64,000 nt of DNA from Vibrio sp. Y2-5 (lineage in GTDB: Bacteria > Pseudomonadota > Gammaproteobacteria > Enterobacterales > Vibrionaceae): positions 265,884 to 329,883 of the forward strand of contig NZ_JACVEG010000003.1 of NCBI RefSeq assembly GCF_014596725.1, read 5' to 3'. The position numbers were made by a program, and so were the translations under genes. Shown here piece by piece: positions 50,056 to 60,421 of this stretch. Under the pieces are notes generated by a model. The model saw nothing but the letters and a program-made list of their open reading frames with translations, did no database searches and had not been told where the DNA came from. Each line of letters begins with the position of its first letter. The first letter of the stretch is position 1.

Positions 50056-50775
50056 ATGTCTTCATCACCACTTTATACACAGATCAAACACTATATTCTC
50101 GACAAAATTAATTCTGGTCACTGGCCTGTTGGTCATCGCATCAGCACTGAACTTGAATTAACCGAGCAATTTAATGTCAGCCGTATGACGGTGAATAAAG
50201 CGATCCGAGATTTGGTGTCCGAAGGCAAACTACAACGCCGCCCTCGTCTAGGTACTTTCGTTTGTGTACCTGAAGAAAAGGCTGAATCGCCACTATTGGA
50301 TATTCGCAATATTGCTGACGAAGTGTTGAGCCGTGGCAAGCAATACCACAGTAAGGTTTTACAACAACGTGCAATCGTTGCTGATGAAAATGTCGCGATA
50401 AAGTTGGGCATTATGGTGGGTAGCAATGTGTTCTACAGTGAAATCCTGCATTACGCCAATGACACGCCGCTGCAACTTGAAATCCGTTGGGTAAACAGCC
50501 GTTATGCTCCGAATTATCTCGAACAGGATTTTTCGCAAATCACCCCTAACCAATACCTTTCAGCGAACTGCCCGTTAAGTGCTATCGAGCATACCGTTGA
50601 AGCAATCGTCCCAGATAGCCACATCAAAGCCTCTCTGGAACTGAGCAGCAATGAACCGTGCTTACTTCTTAACCGCCGCACTTGGAGTGAAGACAAGTTA
50701 GTGAGCTCTGCACTGCTTTACCATCCGGGTTCGAAATATAAACTCACTTCAAAAGTTTTATTGAACGAGAAATAA
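50056..50775 (+). CDS. hutC: Histidine utilization repressor HutC
   Basis: 239 residues. GntR-type winged HTH at about 10-70 (ISTELELTEQFNVSRMTVNKAIRDLVSEGKL) and a UTRA effector domain after it. It represses hut genes and is released by urocanate. The ATG at 50056 is chosen; the upstream TTG overlaps the putative operator. It sits just upstream of hutI on the same strand with a 126-base gap. Confidence 0.9.
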   Translation: MSSSPLYTQIKHYILDKINSGHWPVGHRISTELELTEQFNVSRMTVNKAIRDLVSEGKLQRRPRLGTFVCVPEEKAESPLLDIRNIADEVLSRGKQYHSKVLQQRAIVADENVAIKLGIMVGSNVFYSEILHYANDTPLQLEIRWVNSRYAPNYLEQDFSQITPNQYLSANCPLSAIEHTVEAIVPDSHIKASLELSSNEPCLLLNRRTWSEDKLVSSALLYHPGSKYKLTSKVLLNEK

Positions 50776-50832
50776 AATTCTCACATTTTCACAACATTCC
50801 GCTTGATCAAAATCTTTAATTGCACTATTAAT

Positions 50833-50842
50833 TGTATATACA
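50833..50842 (+). promoter_or_regulatory. Possible HutC operator before hutIUH
   Basis: Perfect palindrome TGTATATACA with AAACATACAAAT close by at 50847-50857, 60 bases before the hutI ATG. It shares its core with a site before hutC. Confidence 0.5.
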
Positions 50843-50901
50843 TTTAAACATACAAATAAAATTGCAACTCGATAACGATCGTCTAAAGAAGTAGGAATGT
50901 T

Positions 50902-52107
50902 ATGGAACTTGTTTTAATTAACGCTCGCATTGTCAGCATGGAAGCTGGAGACAAAGGTTACCAACCTAGTCAGCCTAAAACGATCGTCATCAAGAACGGA
51001 CGTATTGAAGCCATTACCGATCAAAGCGTCGATACAACACATAGCTTTGTGGTTGATTGCACAGGTAAATTGGTTACTCCAGGACTTATTGATGCTCACA
51101 CCCACCTTATCTTTGAAGGCAACCGCGCTAATGAATTCGAAATGCGTCTGCAAGGTGTGCCTTACCAGACCATCGCAGCGCAAGGTGGCGGCATTCTTTC
51201 AACCGTTAACGCTACACGCAAAGCGTCTATCGACCAGTTAGTTGAAAATGCACTGCCAAGATTAGATGGCTTACTTCAAAGCGGTGTCACTTCCGTTGAA
51301 GTGAAATCTGGTTATGGGTTAACACTGGAAGATGAAATTAAAATGCTGCAAGCGGCAAAAGAGCTTGAACAGCATCGTCGAGTAAAAATCACAACAACGT
51401 TACTAGCAGCCCACGCACTGCCCCCTGAATATAAAGATCGCCCAGACGATTACATTGAGCATATCTGCCAAGAGATCATCCCTCTAGTGGCAGAGCAAGA
51501 ACTCGCCACCAGCGTAGATGTGTTCTGCGAGTCGATTGGTTTCAACTTAGAGCAGACCGAAAAAGTATTCCGCTGCGCTATTGAGCATGGCTTAAAAGTA
51601 AAAGGTCACACAGAGCAACTTTCCAACCTCGGCGGCACGGCTTTGACTGCTCGCTATAACGGATTATCCGCAGACCATATCGAATATCTCGATGAGCAAG
51701 GTGTTGAGGCACTGGCACAGTCCGGTACGGTCGCCATGCTGCTTCCTGGCGCATTCTATTTCCTACGTGAAACACAAAAGCCACCGATTGAACTGCTTCG
51801 CCAACATAAGGTTCCAATGGCTTTGGCGACGGATATCAACCCGGGCACCTCTCCCTTTGCAGACTTAACATTGATGATGAACATGGGCTGTACTCTGTTT
51901 GAACTAACACCTGAAGAGAGTTTACGCGGTGTAACTTGCCACGCAGCAAAAGCTCTGGGTTATGGCGATTCACGTGGTCAAGTTTCTATCGGCTTTGATG
52001 CTGACCTATCCATCTGGAACATCGACCATCCGGCGGATCTCAGTTACCAAGTGGGTGTGCCTCGACTGTATGCCCGAATCGTGGATGGCACCATTTGCAA
52101 CGATTAA
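50902..52107 (+). CDS. hutI: Imidazolonepropionase
   Basis: A 401-residue amidohydrolase; third enzyme of histidine degradation, opening imidazolone propionate to formiminoglutamate. [21 protein letters not shown] (about residues 66-86) holds the metal-binding HxH, GHTEQLSN and SADHIEYL supply further His, and [12 protein letters not shown] the Asp. AGGA lies six bases before the ATG. Confidence 0.96.
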   Translation: MELVLINARIVSMEAGDKGYQPSQPKTIVIKNGRIEAITDQSVDTTHSFVVDCTGKLVTPGLIDAHTHLIFEGNRANEFEMRLQGVPYQTIAAQGGGILSTVNATRKASIDQLVENALPRLDGLLQSGVTSVEVKSGYGLTLEDEIKMLQAAKELEQHRRVKITTTLLAAHALPPEYKDRPDDYIEHICQEIIPLVAEQELATSVDVFCESIGFNLEQTEKVFRCAIEHGLKVKGHTEQLSNLGGTALTARYNGLSADHIEYLDEQGVEALAQSGTVAMLLPGAFYFLRETQKPPIELLRQHKVPMALATDINPGTSPFADLTLMMNMGCTLFELTPEESLRGVTCHAAKALGYGDSRGQVSIGFDADLSIWNIDHPADLSYQVGVPRLYARIVDGTICND

Positions 52108-52222
52108 CAACAACGATTTCAAAGTAACGACTCGCTGAATGCCGTTACTCAATTAAATCTCTATCTGTATAGAAAAACATTTAAATCAAGCTCCACGGAA
52201 ACCGAGCTTAAACCAAATGATG

Positions 52223-52243
52223 TTTGGCCTTCAAAAGGCCAAA
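52223..52243 (+). promoter_or_regulatory. Stable hairpin between hutI and hutU
   Basis: TTTGGCCTT-CAA-AAGGCCAAA, a perfect 9-base stem, 28 bases before the hutU ATG. A second weaker stem (AAGCT...AGCTT around CGG-AAA-CCG) lies at about 52188-52209. There is no T tract, so processing or RNA stability is more likely than termination. Confidence 0.55.
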
Positions 52244-52270
52244 TCAATTAATGATGAAAAGGAGTCTCAC

Positions 52271-53968
52271 ATGACGCAGCACCAAAACCAAGGTTCACGT
52301 CTTGATACTAGCCGCACGATTCGTGCGCCACACGGCACAACGCTTCGTGCAAAATCTTGGTTAACAGAAGCACCGCTTCGTATGTTGATGAACAACTTAG
52401 ACCCAGATGTTGCCGAACACCCACATGCACTTGTGGTATATGGTGGTATCGGCCGCGCTGCGCGTAACTGGGAATGTTACGACAAAATCGTTGAAGTTCT
52501 AGAACGTCTAGAAGAAGACCAAACTCTGGTTGTCCAATCAGGTAAGCCTGTAGGTGTGTTCCCTACACACAAAAATGCGCCACGCGTACTGATTGCGAAC
52601 TCAAACCTTGTTCCTCACTGGGCAAACTGGGAACACTTCAACAAGCTGGATAAAGAAGGCTTGATGATGTACGGACAAATGACCGCAGGTTCTTGGATCT
52701 ACATCGGTTCACAAGGTATCGTTCAAGGTACATACGAGACTTTCGTTTCGGTCGCGAAGAAACACTTCAACGGCGAAGCAAAAGGGCGTTGGGTTCTGAC
52801 TGGTGGTCTTGGTGGTATGGGTGGCGCTCAGCCTCTAGCGGCTACCATGGCAGGCTTCTCTATGATCGCTGTTGAATGTGACGAATCACGTATCGATTAC
52901 CGTTTACGTACTCGCTATGTTGATAAGAAAGCAACAAGCCTAGATGAAGCACTAGCGATCATCAACGAATCTGACGAACCGGTATCTGTTGGTCTACTCG
53001 GTAACGCTGCGGATATTTTCCAAGAGCTGGTTGATCGCGACATCACGCCAGACGTAGTAACAGACCAAACTTCTGCGCACGACCCGCTAAACGGCTACCT
53101 ACCGCAAGGTTGGAGCATGGAATACGCTGCTGAAATGCGTAACAGCGACGAAGCAAAAGTCGTGAAAGCGGCAAAAGCGTCGATGGCGGTACAAGTGCGT
53201 GCAATGTTAGAGCTACAAGCTCGCGGCGCTGCGACTCTCGACTACGGTAACAACATCCGCCAAATGGCGTTGGAAGAAGGCGTAGAAAACGCATTCGACT
53301 TCCCAGGTTTCGTTCCGGCTTATATCCGTCCACTATTCTGTGAAGGTATTGGTCCATTCCGTTGGGCTGCACTCTCTGGTGATCCAGAAGATATCTACAA
53401 AACCGACCAAAAAGTAAAAGAGCTCATTCCAGATAACCCTCATCTACACAACTGGCTGGATATGGCTCGTGAGCGCATCAGTTTCCAAGGTCTACCAGCA
53501 CGTATCTGTTGGGTTGGTCTGAAAGATCGTGAGCGTCTAGGTCAGGCATTCAACGAAATGGTTAAAAATGGCGAACTTAAAGCCCCTATCGTTATTGGTC
53601 GCGACCATTTAGACTCGGGCTCAGTAGCAAGCCCTAACCGTGAAACCGAAGGTATGATGGATGGATCGGACGCCGTGTCTGACTGGCCACTACTTAACGC
53701 GCTGCTTAATACAGCCGGCGGCGCAACTTGGGTTTCACTACACCACGGTGGTGGCGTAGGCATGGGCTTCTCTCAACATTCTGGTATGGTGATTTGCTGT
53801 GACGGTACTCAAGATGCTTCTGAACGTATCGCTCGCGTTCTTCACAACGACCCTGCAACGGGTGTTATGCGTCACGCGGATGCCGGTTACGAAATCGCAA
53901 AACGCTGTGCAAAAGAGCAAAAACTTGACCTACCAATGCTCAATGAAGAGCTGGCTAAACTGAAGTAA
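52271..53968 (+). CDS. hutU: Urocanate hydratase
   Basis: 565 residues from the ATG at 52271 (AAAAGGAG upstream; an in-frame ATG at 52217 overlaps the hairpin and is rejected). It converts urocanate to imidazolone propionate using tightly bound [17 protein letters not shown] (about residues 176-189) is the NAD-binding loop, and [13 protein letters not shown] (about 356-368) carries the active-site Cys. Confidence 0.96.
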   Translation: MTQHQNQGSRLDTSRTIRAPHGTTLRAKSWLTEAPLRMLMNNLDPDVAEHPHALVVYGGIGRAARNWECYDKIVEVLERLEEDQTLVVQSGKPVGVFPTHKNAPRVLIANSNLVPHWANWEHFNKLDKEGLMMYGQMTAGSWIYIGSQGIVQGTYETFVSVAKKHFNGEAKGRWVLTGGLGGMGGAQPLAATMAGFSMIAVECDESRIDYRLRTRYVDKKATSLDEALAIINESDEPVSVGLLGNAADIFQELVDRDITPDVVTDQTSAHDPLNGYLPQGWSMEYAAEMRNSDEAKVVKAAKASMAVQVRAMLELQARGAATLDYGNNIRQMALEEGVENAFDFPGFVPAYIRPLFCEGIGPFRWAALSGDPEDIYKTDQKVKELIPDNPHLHNWLDMARERISFQGLPARICWVGLKDRERLGQAFNEMVKNGELKAPIVIGRDHLDSGSVASPNRETEGMMDGSDAVSDWPLLNALLNTAGGATWVSLHHGGGVGMGFSQHSGMVICCDGTQDASERIARVLHNDPATGVMRHADAGYEIAKRCAKEQKLDLPMLNEELAKLK

Positions 53969-53979
53969 GGACATCATAA

Positions 53980-55515
53980 ATGTTAAATTTAGTCATTAAA
54001 CCGGGCACTCTGACGCTAAACCAACTGCGTAACGTTAGCCGTTCACCTGTGATTCTTTCTCTTGATCCAGAAGCTATTCCAGCTATCGAACGCAGCACTA
54101 AAGTGGTTGAGCAAGTGATTGCCGAAGGTCGCACCGTTTACGGCATCAACACAGGTTTTGGTTTGCTAGCAAACACCAAAATCGCCCCTGAAGATTTAGA
54201 GACTCTACAGAGAAGTATTGTTCTGTCTCACGCGGCTGGTATTGGTCAATTCATGTCAGACGAAACTGTGCGTCTGATGATGGTTCTTAAAATTAACAGC
54301 TTAGCGCGTGGTTTTTCTGGTATTCGTTTAGAAGTTCTAGAAGCACTGATGACGCTAGTTAACCACCAAGTTTACCCATGTGTTCCTAAAAAAGGGTCTG
54401 TCGGTGCATCCGGAGACCTAGCACCTCTGGCTCATATGAGCACGGTTCTTCTAGGTGAAGGTCAAGCGCGTCACAATGGTGAAATCATCTCGGGCTTAGA
54501 AGCACTGAAGCTTGCTGGTCTTTCTCCAATCACGCTTGCTCCAAAAGAAGGTCTTGCGCTGCTCAATGGTACTCAAGCGTCAACAGCGTTTGCGCTTGAA
54601 GGCTTGTTTATGGCGGAAGACTTATTTGCCTCTGCAACCGTATGTGGTGCGATGTCTGTTGAAGCCGCACTCGGCAGCCGTCGTCCGTTTGATCACCGTA
54701 TCCACGAAGTGCGCGGTCACCAAGGTCAAATTGACGCAGCAGCGGCATACCGTCACCTATTAGATGAAACCAGTGAGATTGGTCAGTCACACACTTCATG
54801 TGAAAAAGTTCAAGACCCGTATTCACTGCGTTGCCAGCCTCAGGTGATGGGCGCATGTTTAACTCAAATCCGTAACGCGGCAGATATTCTGCAAACGGAA
54901 GCAAACTCTGTTTCAGACAACCCGCTGGTATTTGCAGAAGATGGCGACATCATCTCTGGTGGTAACTTCCACGCAGAACCTGTAGCCATGGCGGCGGACA
55001 ACCTAGCGCTTGCTATCGCAGAGATTGGTAGCTTGTCAGAACGTCGTATGGCTCTGCTCATCGACAGCGCACTGAGCAAACTGCCTCCGTTCCTAGTGGA
55101 TAACGGCGGTGTAAACTCCGGCTTTATGATTGCGCAAGTTACAGCCGCAGCACTTGCAAGTGAGAACAAAACTCTGGCTCACCCAGCGTCTGTAGACAGC
55201 CTGCCAACCTCAGCAAACCAAGAAGACCACGTATCTATGGCAACCTTTGCTGGTCGCCGCCTACGTGATATGAGTGAAAACACTCGCGGTATCTTGGCGG
55301 TTGAATATTTGTCGTCTGCTCAAGGTCTGGATTTCCGCGCACCAAATAAATCTTCAGCTCGCGTTGAAGAAGCAAAGCAAATCCTGCGTGATAAAGTACC
55401 GTTTTACGATAAAGACCGTTACTTCTCACCAGATATTGAACAAGCGAATACTTTGCTTGAACTGGCGGTACATAACCACCTGATGCCAGCAAACATTTTG
55501 CCAAGTCTTCAATAA
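53980..55515 (+). CDS. hutH: Histidine ammonia-lyase
   Basis: A 511-residue enzyme producing urocanate and ammonia from histidine. [16 protein letters not shown] (about residues 139-154) contains the Ala-Ser-Gly that cyclises to the MIO cofactor; [12 protein letters not shown] and NQEDHVSMA are further family blocks. It starts 11 bases after hutU, with AAGGA upstream. Confidence 0.97.
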   Translation: MLNLVIKPGTLTLNQLRNVSRSPVILSLDPEAIPAIERSTKVVEQVIAEGRTVYGINTGFGLLANTKIAPEDLETLQRSIVLSHAAGIGQFMSDETVRLMMVLKINSLARGFSGIRLEVLEALMTLVNHQVYPCVPKKGSVGASGDLAPLAHMSTVLLGEGQARHNGEIISGLEALKLAGLSPITLAPKEGLALLNGTQASTAFALEGLFMAEDLFASATVCGAMSVEAALGSRRPFDHRIHEVRGHQGQIDAAAAYRHLLDETSEIGQSHTSCEKVQDPYSLRCQPQVMGACLTQIRNAADILQTEANSVSDNPLVFAEDGDIISGGNFHAEPVAMAADNLALAIAEIGSLSERRMALLIDSALSKLPPFLVDNGGVNSGFMIAQVTAAALASENKTLAHPASVDSLPTSANQEDHVSMATFAGRRLRDMSENTRGILAVEYLSSAQGLDFRAPNKSSARVEEAKQILRDKVPFYDKDRYFSPDIEQANTLLELAVHNHLMPANILPSLQ

Positions 55516-55530
55516 TCCAAACCGGTAACT

Positions 55531-55554
55531 AGAGCCCTTCGGGGCTCTTTTTTT
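55531..55554 (+). terminator. Terminator after hutH
   Basis: AGAGCCC-TTC-GGGGCTCTTTTTTT, directly after the hutH stop. Confidence 0.93.
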
Positions 55555-55643
55555 AACTGTTCTGCACCTAATTTGACTGATTGGACCATTAAAATAACTT
55601 TAGCAGTTATAATCCACACAGTTTTTGTGAAATAGCGTAAATT

Positions 55644-56363
55644 ATGTTTCTAACACCATACTTCTCAAGCCAAGACAAACAATTCCAATTCACTCGCGAA
55701 CAGGCTAGCCATTTCGCGAAAAAAGTGGCGGGTGATTACAACCCTATTCACGATGAAGACAGCAAACGCTTCTGTGTACCGGGTGATCTCCTATTCGCAG
55801 TATTGCTACAAAAAGAAGGCATCAGCAAAAAGATGCGCTTCAAGTTTTCTGGCATGGTGAACGACGGCATTGCTCTGCACATTGAAAACAAATGTGAGAA
55901 AGAGAGCGCCGTGGTTGATGGAGCAGGTAAAGAATATCTGCACATGAGCCGAGAAGGTGAAGTTAGCCACAATCCAGCATTCATTGAACACGTTGTGACT
56001 AACTACGTACAGTTCTCTGGTATGAACTTCCCTCATATCATGGTGCCTTTGATGGACGAACAGCAGATGATGATTAACCCTCAGCGTCCGTTGGTTATCT
56101 ATGAAAGCATGGAAGTGGAATTTGAGCGTCTAGACCTAACGCACCCAGAAGTGGAATACACTGGCGCAACTTTCGACGTGGATGGTAAGCGCGGCGTGGT
56201 AACCATGACTTTCGCATTTAAAGAAGAAGGTGTGGTTGTCGGTCACGGTGTGAAGCGTATGGTTGCTAGTGGTCTGAAACCTTATGAACAAAGCGAGATT
56301 GACGATCTAGTGAATCGCTTTAACGAACGCAAAGAGACCTTTTTGGCTCAGCTTGCCGCTTAA
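55644..56363 (+). CDS. DUF3581 family protein, hot-dog/MaoC-like
   Basis: A 239-residue cytosolic protein recognised as DUF3581. Residues 25-38 read FAKKVAGDYNPIHD, which resembles the GDxNPxH hydratase motif (Asp and His) of MaoC-type hot-dog enzymes; GDLLFAVLLQKEG follows, as the helix does in that fold. An acyl-CoA hydratase activity is an inference only. It lies behind the hut terminator and has its own terminator. Confidence 0.65.
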   Translation: MFLTPYFSSQDKQFQFTREQASHFAKKVAGDYNPIHDEDSKRFCVPGDLLFAVLLQKEGISKKMRFKFSGMVNDGIALHIENKCEKESAVVDGAGKEYLHMSREGEVSHNPAFIEHVVTNYVQFSGMNFPHIMVPLMDEQQMMINPQRPLVIYESMEVEFERLDLTHPEVEYTGATFDVDGKRGVVTMTFAFKEEGVVVGHGVKRMVASGLKPYEQSEIDDLVNRFNERKETFLAQLAA

Positions 56364-56381
56364 TCGTTCTAAAGAATAACC

Positions 56382-56412
56382 AAGCCCTACTCCGTTGAGT
56401 GGGGCTTTTTAT
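56382..56412 (+). terminator. Terminator after DUF3581 gene
   Basis: AAGCCCTACTC-CGTT-GAGTGGGGCTTTTTAT; stem with one mismatch and a T tract. Confidence 0.85.
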
Positions 56413-56434
56413 TTACGTCACAAATGGGTTTACT

Positions 56435-56896
56435 TCAAATCCAGCGCCGGACACGGGTTTTATAGTCAACATAAGGCTGACCGAAAATCTGCGTTAAGGT
56501 ACGTTCCTCTGGCTCTATCTGAAAACGGTTCATATACCAAACGAACCCAATACAGGTAAGCAAACTCAAACCATTCTGTTGCCAATATGCAAAGCCTATC
56601 AAGAGCAGTAGTAGCCCTAAATACATTGGATTACGTGAATAGTGAAAGATGCCGCTTTCTACTATGCTCGTCGCTTGATGGGGTTTAGTCGGATTCACCG
56701 TTGTTTTCGCTTTACGAAACTCATAGATTCCAGCAATTCCGATAAACCCTGAAAGCACAAAACAGATGCTCCAGACCACGCCAACATAGGGTAATGGAAC
56801 ATGAGCAAACGTGAAAATATGGGCAAAGCGATTAATCAGCACCATGGCAATTACAAACACGGCTACTGGCGGAATTTTCAGTTCCAGTCGATGCAT
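56435..56896 (-). CDS. ICMT/PEMT-type membrane methyltransferase
   Basis: A 153-residue protein with four or five membrane helices. VESGIFHYSRNPMYLGLLLLLIG (about residues 84-106) is the SAM-binding signature of the isoprenylcysteine carboxyl methyltransferase-like family (RNPMY), and EPEERTLTQIFGQPYVDYKTRVRRW is its C-terminal motif. The substrate in bacteria is unknown. Confidence 0.8.
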   Translation of the reverse strand: MHRLELKIPPVAVFVIAMVLINRFAHIFTFAHVPLPYVGVVWSICFVLSGFIGIAGIYEFRKAKTTVNPTKPHQATSIVESGIFHYSRNPMYLGLLLLLIGFAYWQQNGLSLLTCIGFVWYMNRFQIEPEERTLTQIFGQPYVDYKTRVRRWI

Positions 56897-56929
56897 TGAT
56901 TTTCTCCGTTAGCATTCAATCAATATACT

Positions 56930-57058
56930 TATACCCAAACTACTTGGAGTTGCAGGTAGGCGCATGTGAGTAAATCCCCATGAGCATAGATAACTATGTG
57001 ATTAGGGAGCCCCCTATACCAAAACATAAAGCGCTGCAGCTTCAAGTAGGAAGGAGAT
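56930..57058 (+). repeat. ERIC-type intergenic repeat, copy 1
   Basis: About 129 bases starting TATACCCAAACTACTTGGAG and ending near CAGCTTCAAGTAGGAAGGAG. The centre contains AATCCCCATGAGCATAGATA. It matches copy 2 at 62819-62946 along most of its length; the stretch after GTGATTAGGG has diverged. Confidence 0.85.
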
Positions 57059-57083
57059 AATCGTCTAATAATGATAGATAAAA

Positions 57084-57112
57084 TTAAGCCCGACAATGTC
57101 GGGCTTAACGCT
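57084..57112 (-). terminator. Terminator after ydiJ
   Basis: On the minus strand TTAAGCCCGACA-TTG-TCGGGCTTAATTTTA, just after the ydiJ stop. Confidence 0.85.
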
Positions 57113-57121
57113 TTAACTTAT

Positions 57122-60100
57122 TCAGAGTAACTCTAATAACGCTTGTAACGGATGTTTAGGCTTAATGTGCTCAAAACGTTTTACCTGACTACGGCAAGAG
57201 TAGCCGGTAATCAAGCAGCGTTCTTTTGGTAGCTTTTCTAAACTTGGTTTCCAGCTTAGTCCGTAAATGTCTTTCGACATTTGTAGCTTATCAAGCTCAT
57301 GTCCAAACGTACCGGCCATACCACAACATCCAACCGGTACGGTTTGCAGTACCCCACCAAAGTGAGCGAAGATTTCTCCCCATTCCTTTTCGGCATTCGG
57401 TAATTTGGTTTTTTCAGTACAGTGTGCCAGTAAATACCACGCTTCACCGTTTTTACTTTCAGAAGTCGCTACAAACTCTGACAGACGCGGTTTCATCCAT
57501 TCATGAACCGTGAGCACAGAGAAATCGCCACGTTTGTCACCAAGCACTTCAGCGTATTCATCGCGATAACAAAGCACCAAAGCGGGATCTACACCGACCA
57601 TAGGAATATCAAGATCCGCCACCTTCTCTAGGAAGGCTGCTGTACTTTCTGCCGTTGCTTTAAACTGCTTCAAGAAGCCTTTGATGTGCTGTGCTTTACC
57701 GTTTGGCTTGAACGGTAACAACACCGGCTTCTTACCCAGTTTAATTGCTAATGCGATAAAGTCTTCTACCACTTCAGCATCGTAATAACTGGTGAATGGA
57801 TCTTGAACGATGATGACATGTTGCTCACGCTCATCTTTTGATATGCCAGCTAAATACTGCATATCAAAGTTCGCCACTGGGTGACGACGAGTACGCTGAG
57901 CCAAAGTGGGTATGGTTAGCAAAGGAGCATCCACATACCCTACCGTTTTCGCGGTTAGGCTCTGAACCCATTTCTGCTCCAGCACACCATTGACCAACTT
58001 CGGTGCTTTGCCCATTAGCGGCAACATGGTTTCGATATTTGCCACCAAATAGTCTTTAACCGGACGTTGATAACGTGAGTGATAGATATTTAAGAAACGC
58101 GAACGGAAGCTAGGAACATCAACTTTGATCGGACACTGACTTGCACACGCTTTACACGCCAAACAGCCATTCATCGCTTCATACACTTCGTGGGAGAAGT
58201 CATATTCATGACGTTGGTTGATGCGGTTACGAATACGGTCAATCATAGTTTTGATGGTGGCCGTCTTAGTCAGCGTTTGATTTTCTAAATCCAGAATATC
58301 AATACCCTGCTCGGTAAGCTGACGTAACCATTCACGTACGAGTCCCGCACGACCTTTCGGCGAGTGACGACGATCTGCAGTGACTTTCATGGACGGACAC
58401 ATTGGAGAGCTGGTTTCGTAGTTGAAACACAAGCCGTTACCATTACATTCCATCGCTTGTTTAAAGCTGTCACGCACTTGGACATCGATTTGACGATCGT
58501 AATAGCCACGTTTTTTGTCTGACACTTTAACCAGTTCAAAATTGGTGTTGAGCGGCGTACAGATTTTGCCCGGGTTCATCTTATTGTGCGGATCGAAGGC
58601 TTCTTTTACACGGCGGAGTTCGGTAAAGAGCTCTTCGCCAAAGAATTCAGGGCCGTACTCAGAGCGGAAACCTTTACCGTGTTCACCCCACATCAAACCG
58701 CCATATTTCGCCACCAGCTTAACCACTTCATCCGAAATTTCGTGCATCATTAGCTCTTGTTTCGGATCGCACAGATCCAAGGCTGGGCGAACGTGCAATA
58801 CACCTGCATCTACGTGACCGAACATCCCAAAGGCAAGTTGTTTTGAATCCAGCAACTCTCTAAATTCAGCAATGAAATCGGCTAAGTTTTCAGGCGGAAC
58901 ACAGGTATCTTCAGTAAAGGGGACGGGTTTAGCACGCCCTTTGGCTGCACCCAACAGACCCACCGCTTTTTTACGCATGTTGTAGATGCGGTTGATACTG
59001 GCTAAATCGGTACACACTTGGTAGCCGATAATCCCCGCTTGGTGATTGGCTAAAGCTTCATCAAGGCTTGCCGTTAATTTGGCAACCAACGCATTTACCG
59101 TTGCTTCGTCTTGGTCTGCAAACTCAACAATATTGATGCCTTGCATCTCTTTGCCCGGAACGTCCGTGATAAGGTCACTAACGCTGTGCCAGACGATATC
59201 TTCTTTGGCAAGGTTGAGAACTTTAGAATCTACCGTTTCAACAGATAAGGCATTCGCTTCGACCATGAGAGGTGCATTACGTAAGGCAGAATCAAAGCTG
59301 TCGTATTTCACATTCACTAAAGTACGTGCTTTAGGAATAGGCGTCAGGTTAAGTTTAGCTTCAGTAATGAACGCCAATGAGCCTTCCGCACCACAAAGAA
59401 CACGAGTGATATTGAACTCTCCCGTTACTTCATCAATAGCATTTTTCAAGTCATAACCAGTGAGGAAACGGTTAAGAGGAGGAAACTTATCGACAATCTG
59501 CTGGCGCTTGTCACGACATACCGCTTCCGTCACCTGCATCGCTTGATAAGCGTAATTACCTTCATCTGGCGTGCCGTGTGACATGTCGGTTTCAAGAATC
59601 GAACCATCGGCGAAAACCGCTTGCAAAGACAATACGTGATCAGAGGTTTTACCGTATTTCAATGAACCCTGACCGGAGGCATCAGTGTTGACCATACCGC
59701 CTATCGTTGCGCGGTTACTGGTGGAAAGATCGGGAGAGAAGAAAAAGCCGTAAGGACGAACAGCATCATTGAGTTGATCTTTAATCACACCACTTTGTAC
59801 ACGAACCCAGCCTTCTTCAGCATTGATTTCAAGAATCTGATTCATGTAACGAGAAAGATCGACCACGATACCTTTAGTCAGAGCCTGACCGTTAGTACCT
59901 GTGCCGCCACCACGTGGGGAAAAAGTCACTCTTTCAAATTCAGGTTTAGCACTCATCTTACCGATTAAAGCCACATCTTCTGTGGATTTAGGCAAAATCA
60001 CTGCTTGTGGAAGTTGTTGGTATACACTGTTATCAGTGGCTACTGCCAAACGGCTAGAATATTGAGTTTCGATATCGCCGGTAAAACCAGCAGCTTCTAG

Positions 60101-60163
60101 TTCATGTAAAAACGTTAATACAACCGGATCGACATCAGATTGAAAGTGAAGTCTTGGTAACAT
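57122..60163 (-). CDS. ydiJ: FAD/Fe-S D-2-hydroxyacid dehydrogenase YdiJ (D-2-hydroxyglutarate dehydrogenase)
   Basis: 1013 residues from the ATG at 60163 (AGGAAG upstream; a TTG at 60193 is less likely). Domains: FAD-binding type 4 (FSPRGGGTGTNGQAL and GGMVNTDASGQGS, about residues 80-175), FAD-oxidase C-terminal domain (GEHGKGFRSEYGPEFFG), a 4Fe-4S segment (CLACKACASQCPIKVDVP, about 662-679) and a CCG-type C-terminal domain (VPVGCCGMAGTFGHE). The E. coli homologue is assigned as D-2-hydroxyglutarate dehydrogenase. Confidence 0.88.
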   Translation of the reverse strand: MLPRLHFQSDVDPVVLTFLHELEAAGFTGDIETQYSSRLAVATDNSVYQQLPQAVILPKSTEDVALIGKMSAKPEFERVTFSPRGGGTGTNGQALTKGIVVDLSRYMNQILEINAEEGWVRVQSGVIKDQLNDAVRPYGFFFSPDLSTSNRATIGGMVNTDASGQGSLKYGKTSDHVLSLQAVFADGSILETDMSHGTPDEGNYAYQAMQVTEAVCRDKRQQIVDKFPPLNRFLTGYDLKNAIDEVTGEFNITRVLCGAEGSLAFITEAKLNLTPIPKARTLVNVKYDSFDSALRNAPLMVEANALSVETVDSKVLNLAKEDIVWHSVSDLITDVPGKEMQGINIVEFADQDEATVNALVAKLTASLDEALANHQAGIIGYQVCTDLASINRIYNMRKKAVGLLGAAKGRAKPVPFTEDTCVPPENLADFIAEFRELLDSKQLAFGMFGHVDAGVLHVRPALDLCDPKQELMMHEISDEVVKLVAKYGGLMWGEHGKGFRSEYGPEFFGEELFTELRRVKEAFDPHNKMNPGKICTPLNTNFELVKVSDKKRGYYDRQIDVQVRDSFKQAMECNGNGLCFNYETSSPMCPSMKVTADRRHSPKGRAGLVREWLRQLTEQGIDILDLENQTLTKTATIKTMIDRIRNRINQRHEYDFSHEVYEAMNGCLACKACASQCPIKVDVPSFRSRFLNIYHSRYQRPVKDYLVANIETMLPLMGKAPKLVNGVLEQKWVQSLTAKTVGYVDAPLLTIPTLAQRTRRHPVANFDMQYLAGISKDEREQHVIIVQDPFTSYYDAEVVEDFIALAIKLGKKPVLLPFKPNGKAQHIKGFLKQFKATAESTAAFLEKVADLDIPMVGVDPALVLCYRDEYAEVLGDKRGDFSVLTVHEWMKPRLSEFVATSESKNGEAWYLLAHCTEKTKLPNAEKEWGEIFAHFGGVLQTVPVGCCGMAGTFGHELDKLQMSKDIYGLSWKPSLEKLPKERCLITGYSCRSQVKRFEHIKPKHPLQALLELL

Positions 60164-60344
60164 TTGCTTCCTGCCCGTAAGTCGCTGATCCAATCAGCTA
60201 TGGGTTTATAGGTTAATTATATGAATTCGGTCACTTTACAACATTTGAAAAGGTGATCAAATCAGAATCTCGTTGACAGAGCGAATCAAATCCATTTTTC
60301 TAACTGTTCAATTTCGTTTCGCTTGAAAACATAAAGTTACAGCT

Positions 60345-60360
60345 GTGCAAACGTTTGCCA
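60345..60360. promoter_or_regulatory. PurR/LacI-family-type operator between ydiJ and DUF3334 gene
   Basis: GTGCAAACGTTTGCCA has a perfect GCAAACGTTTGC core, shared with the PurR box before purT. It lies 62 bases before the DUF3334 start. Other LacI-family regulators use similar cores. Confidence 0.5.
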
Positions 60361-60421
60361 AAAAGCTGGACTAAAAAGTTGTTATGCATTACCAAGGCCG
60401 ATTGGCCTTTACGGATACACC

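Noticed and set aside
50359..50553. Antisense open frames over hutC
   Set aside because: No ribosome sites or family resemblance; they are shadows of the real gene.
52217..52270. N-terminal extension of HutU from the ATG at 52217
   Set aside because: It encodes a hairpin region with no conserved residues; the ATG at 52271 has a strong AAGGAG site.
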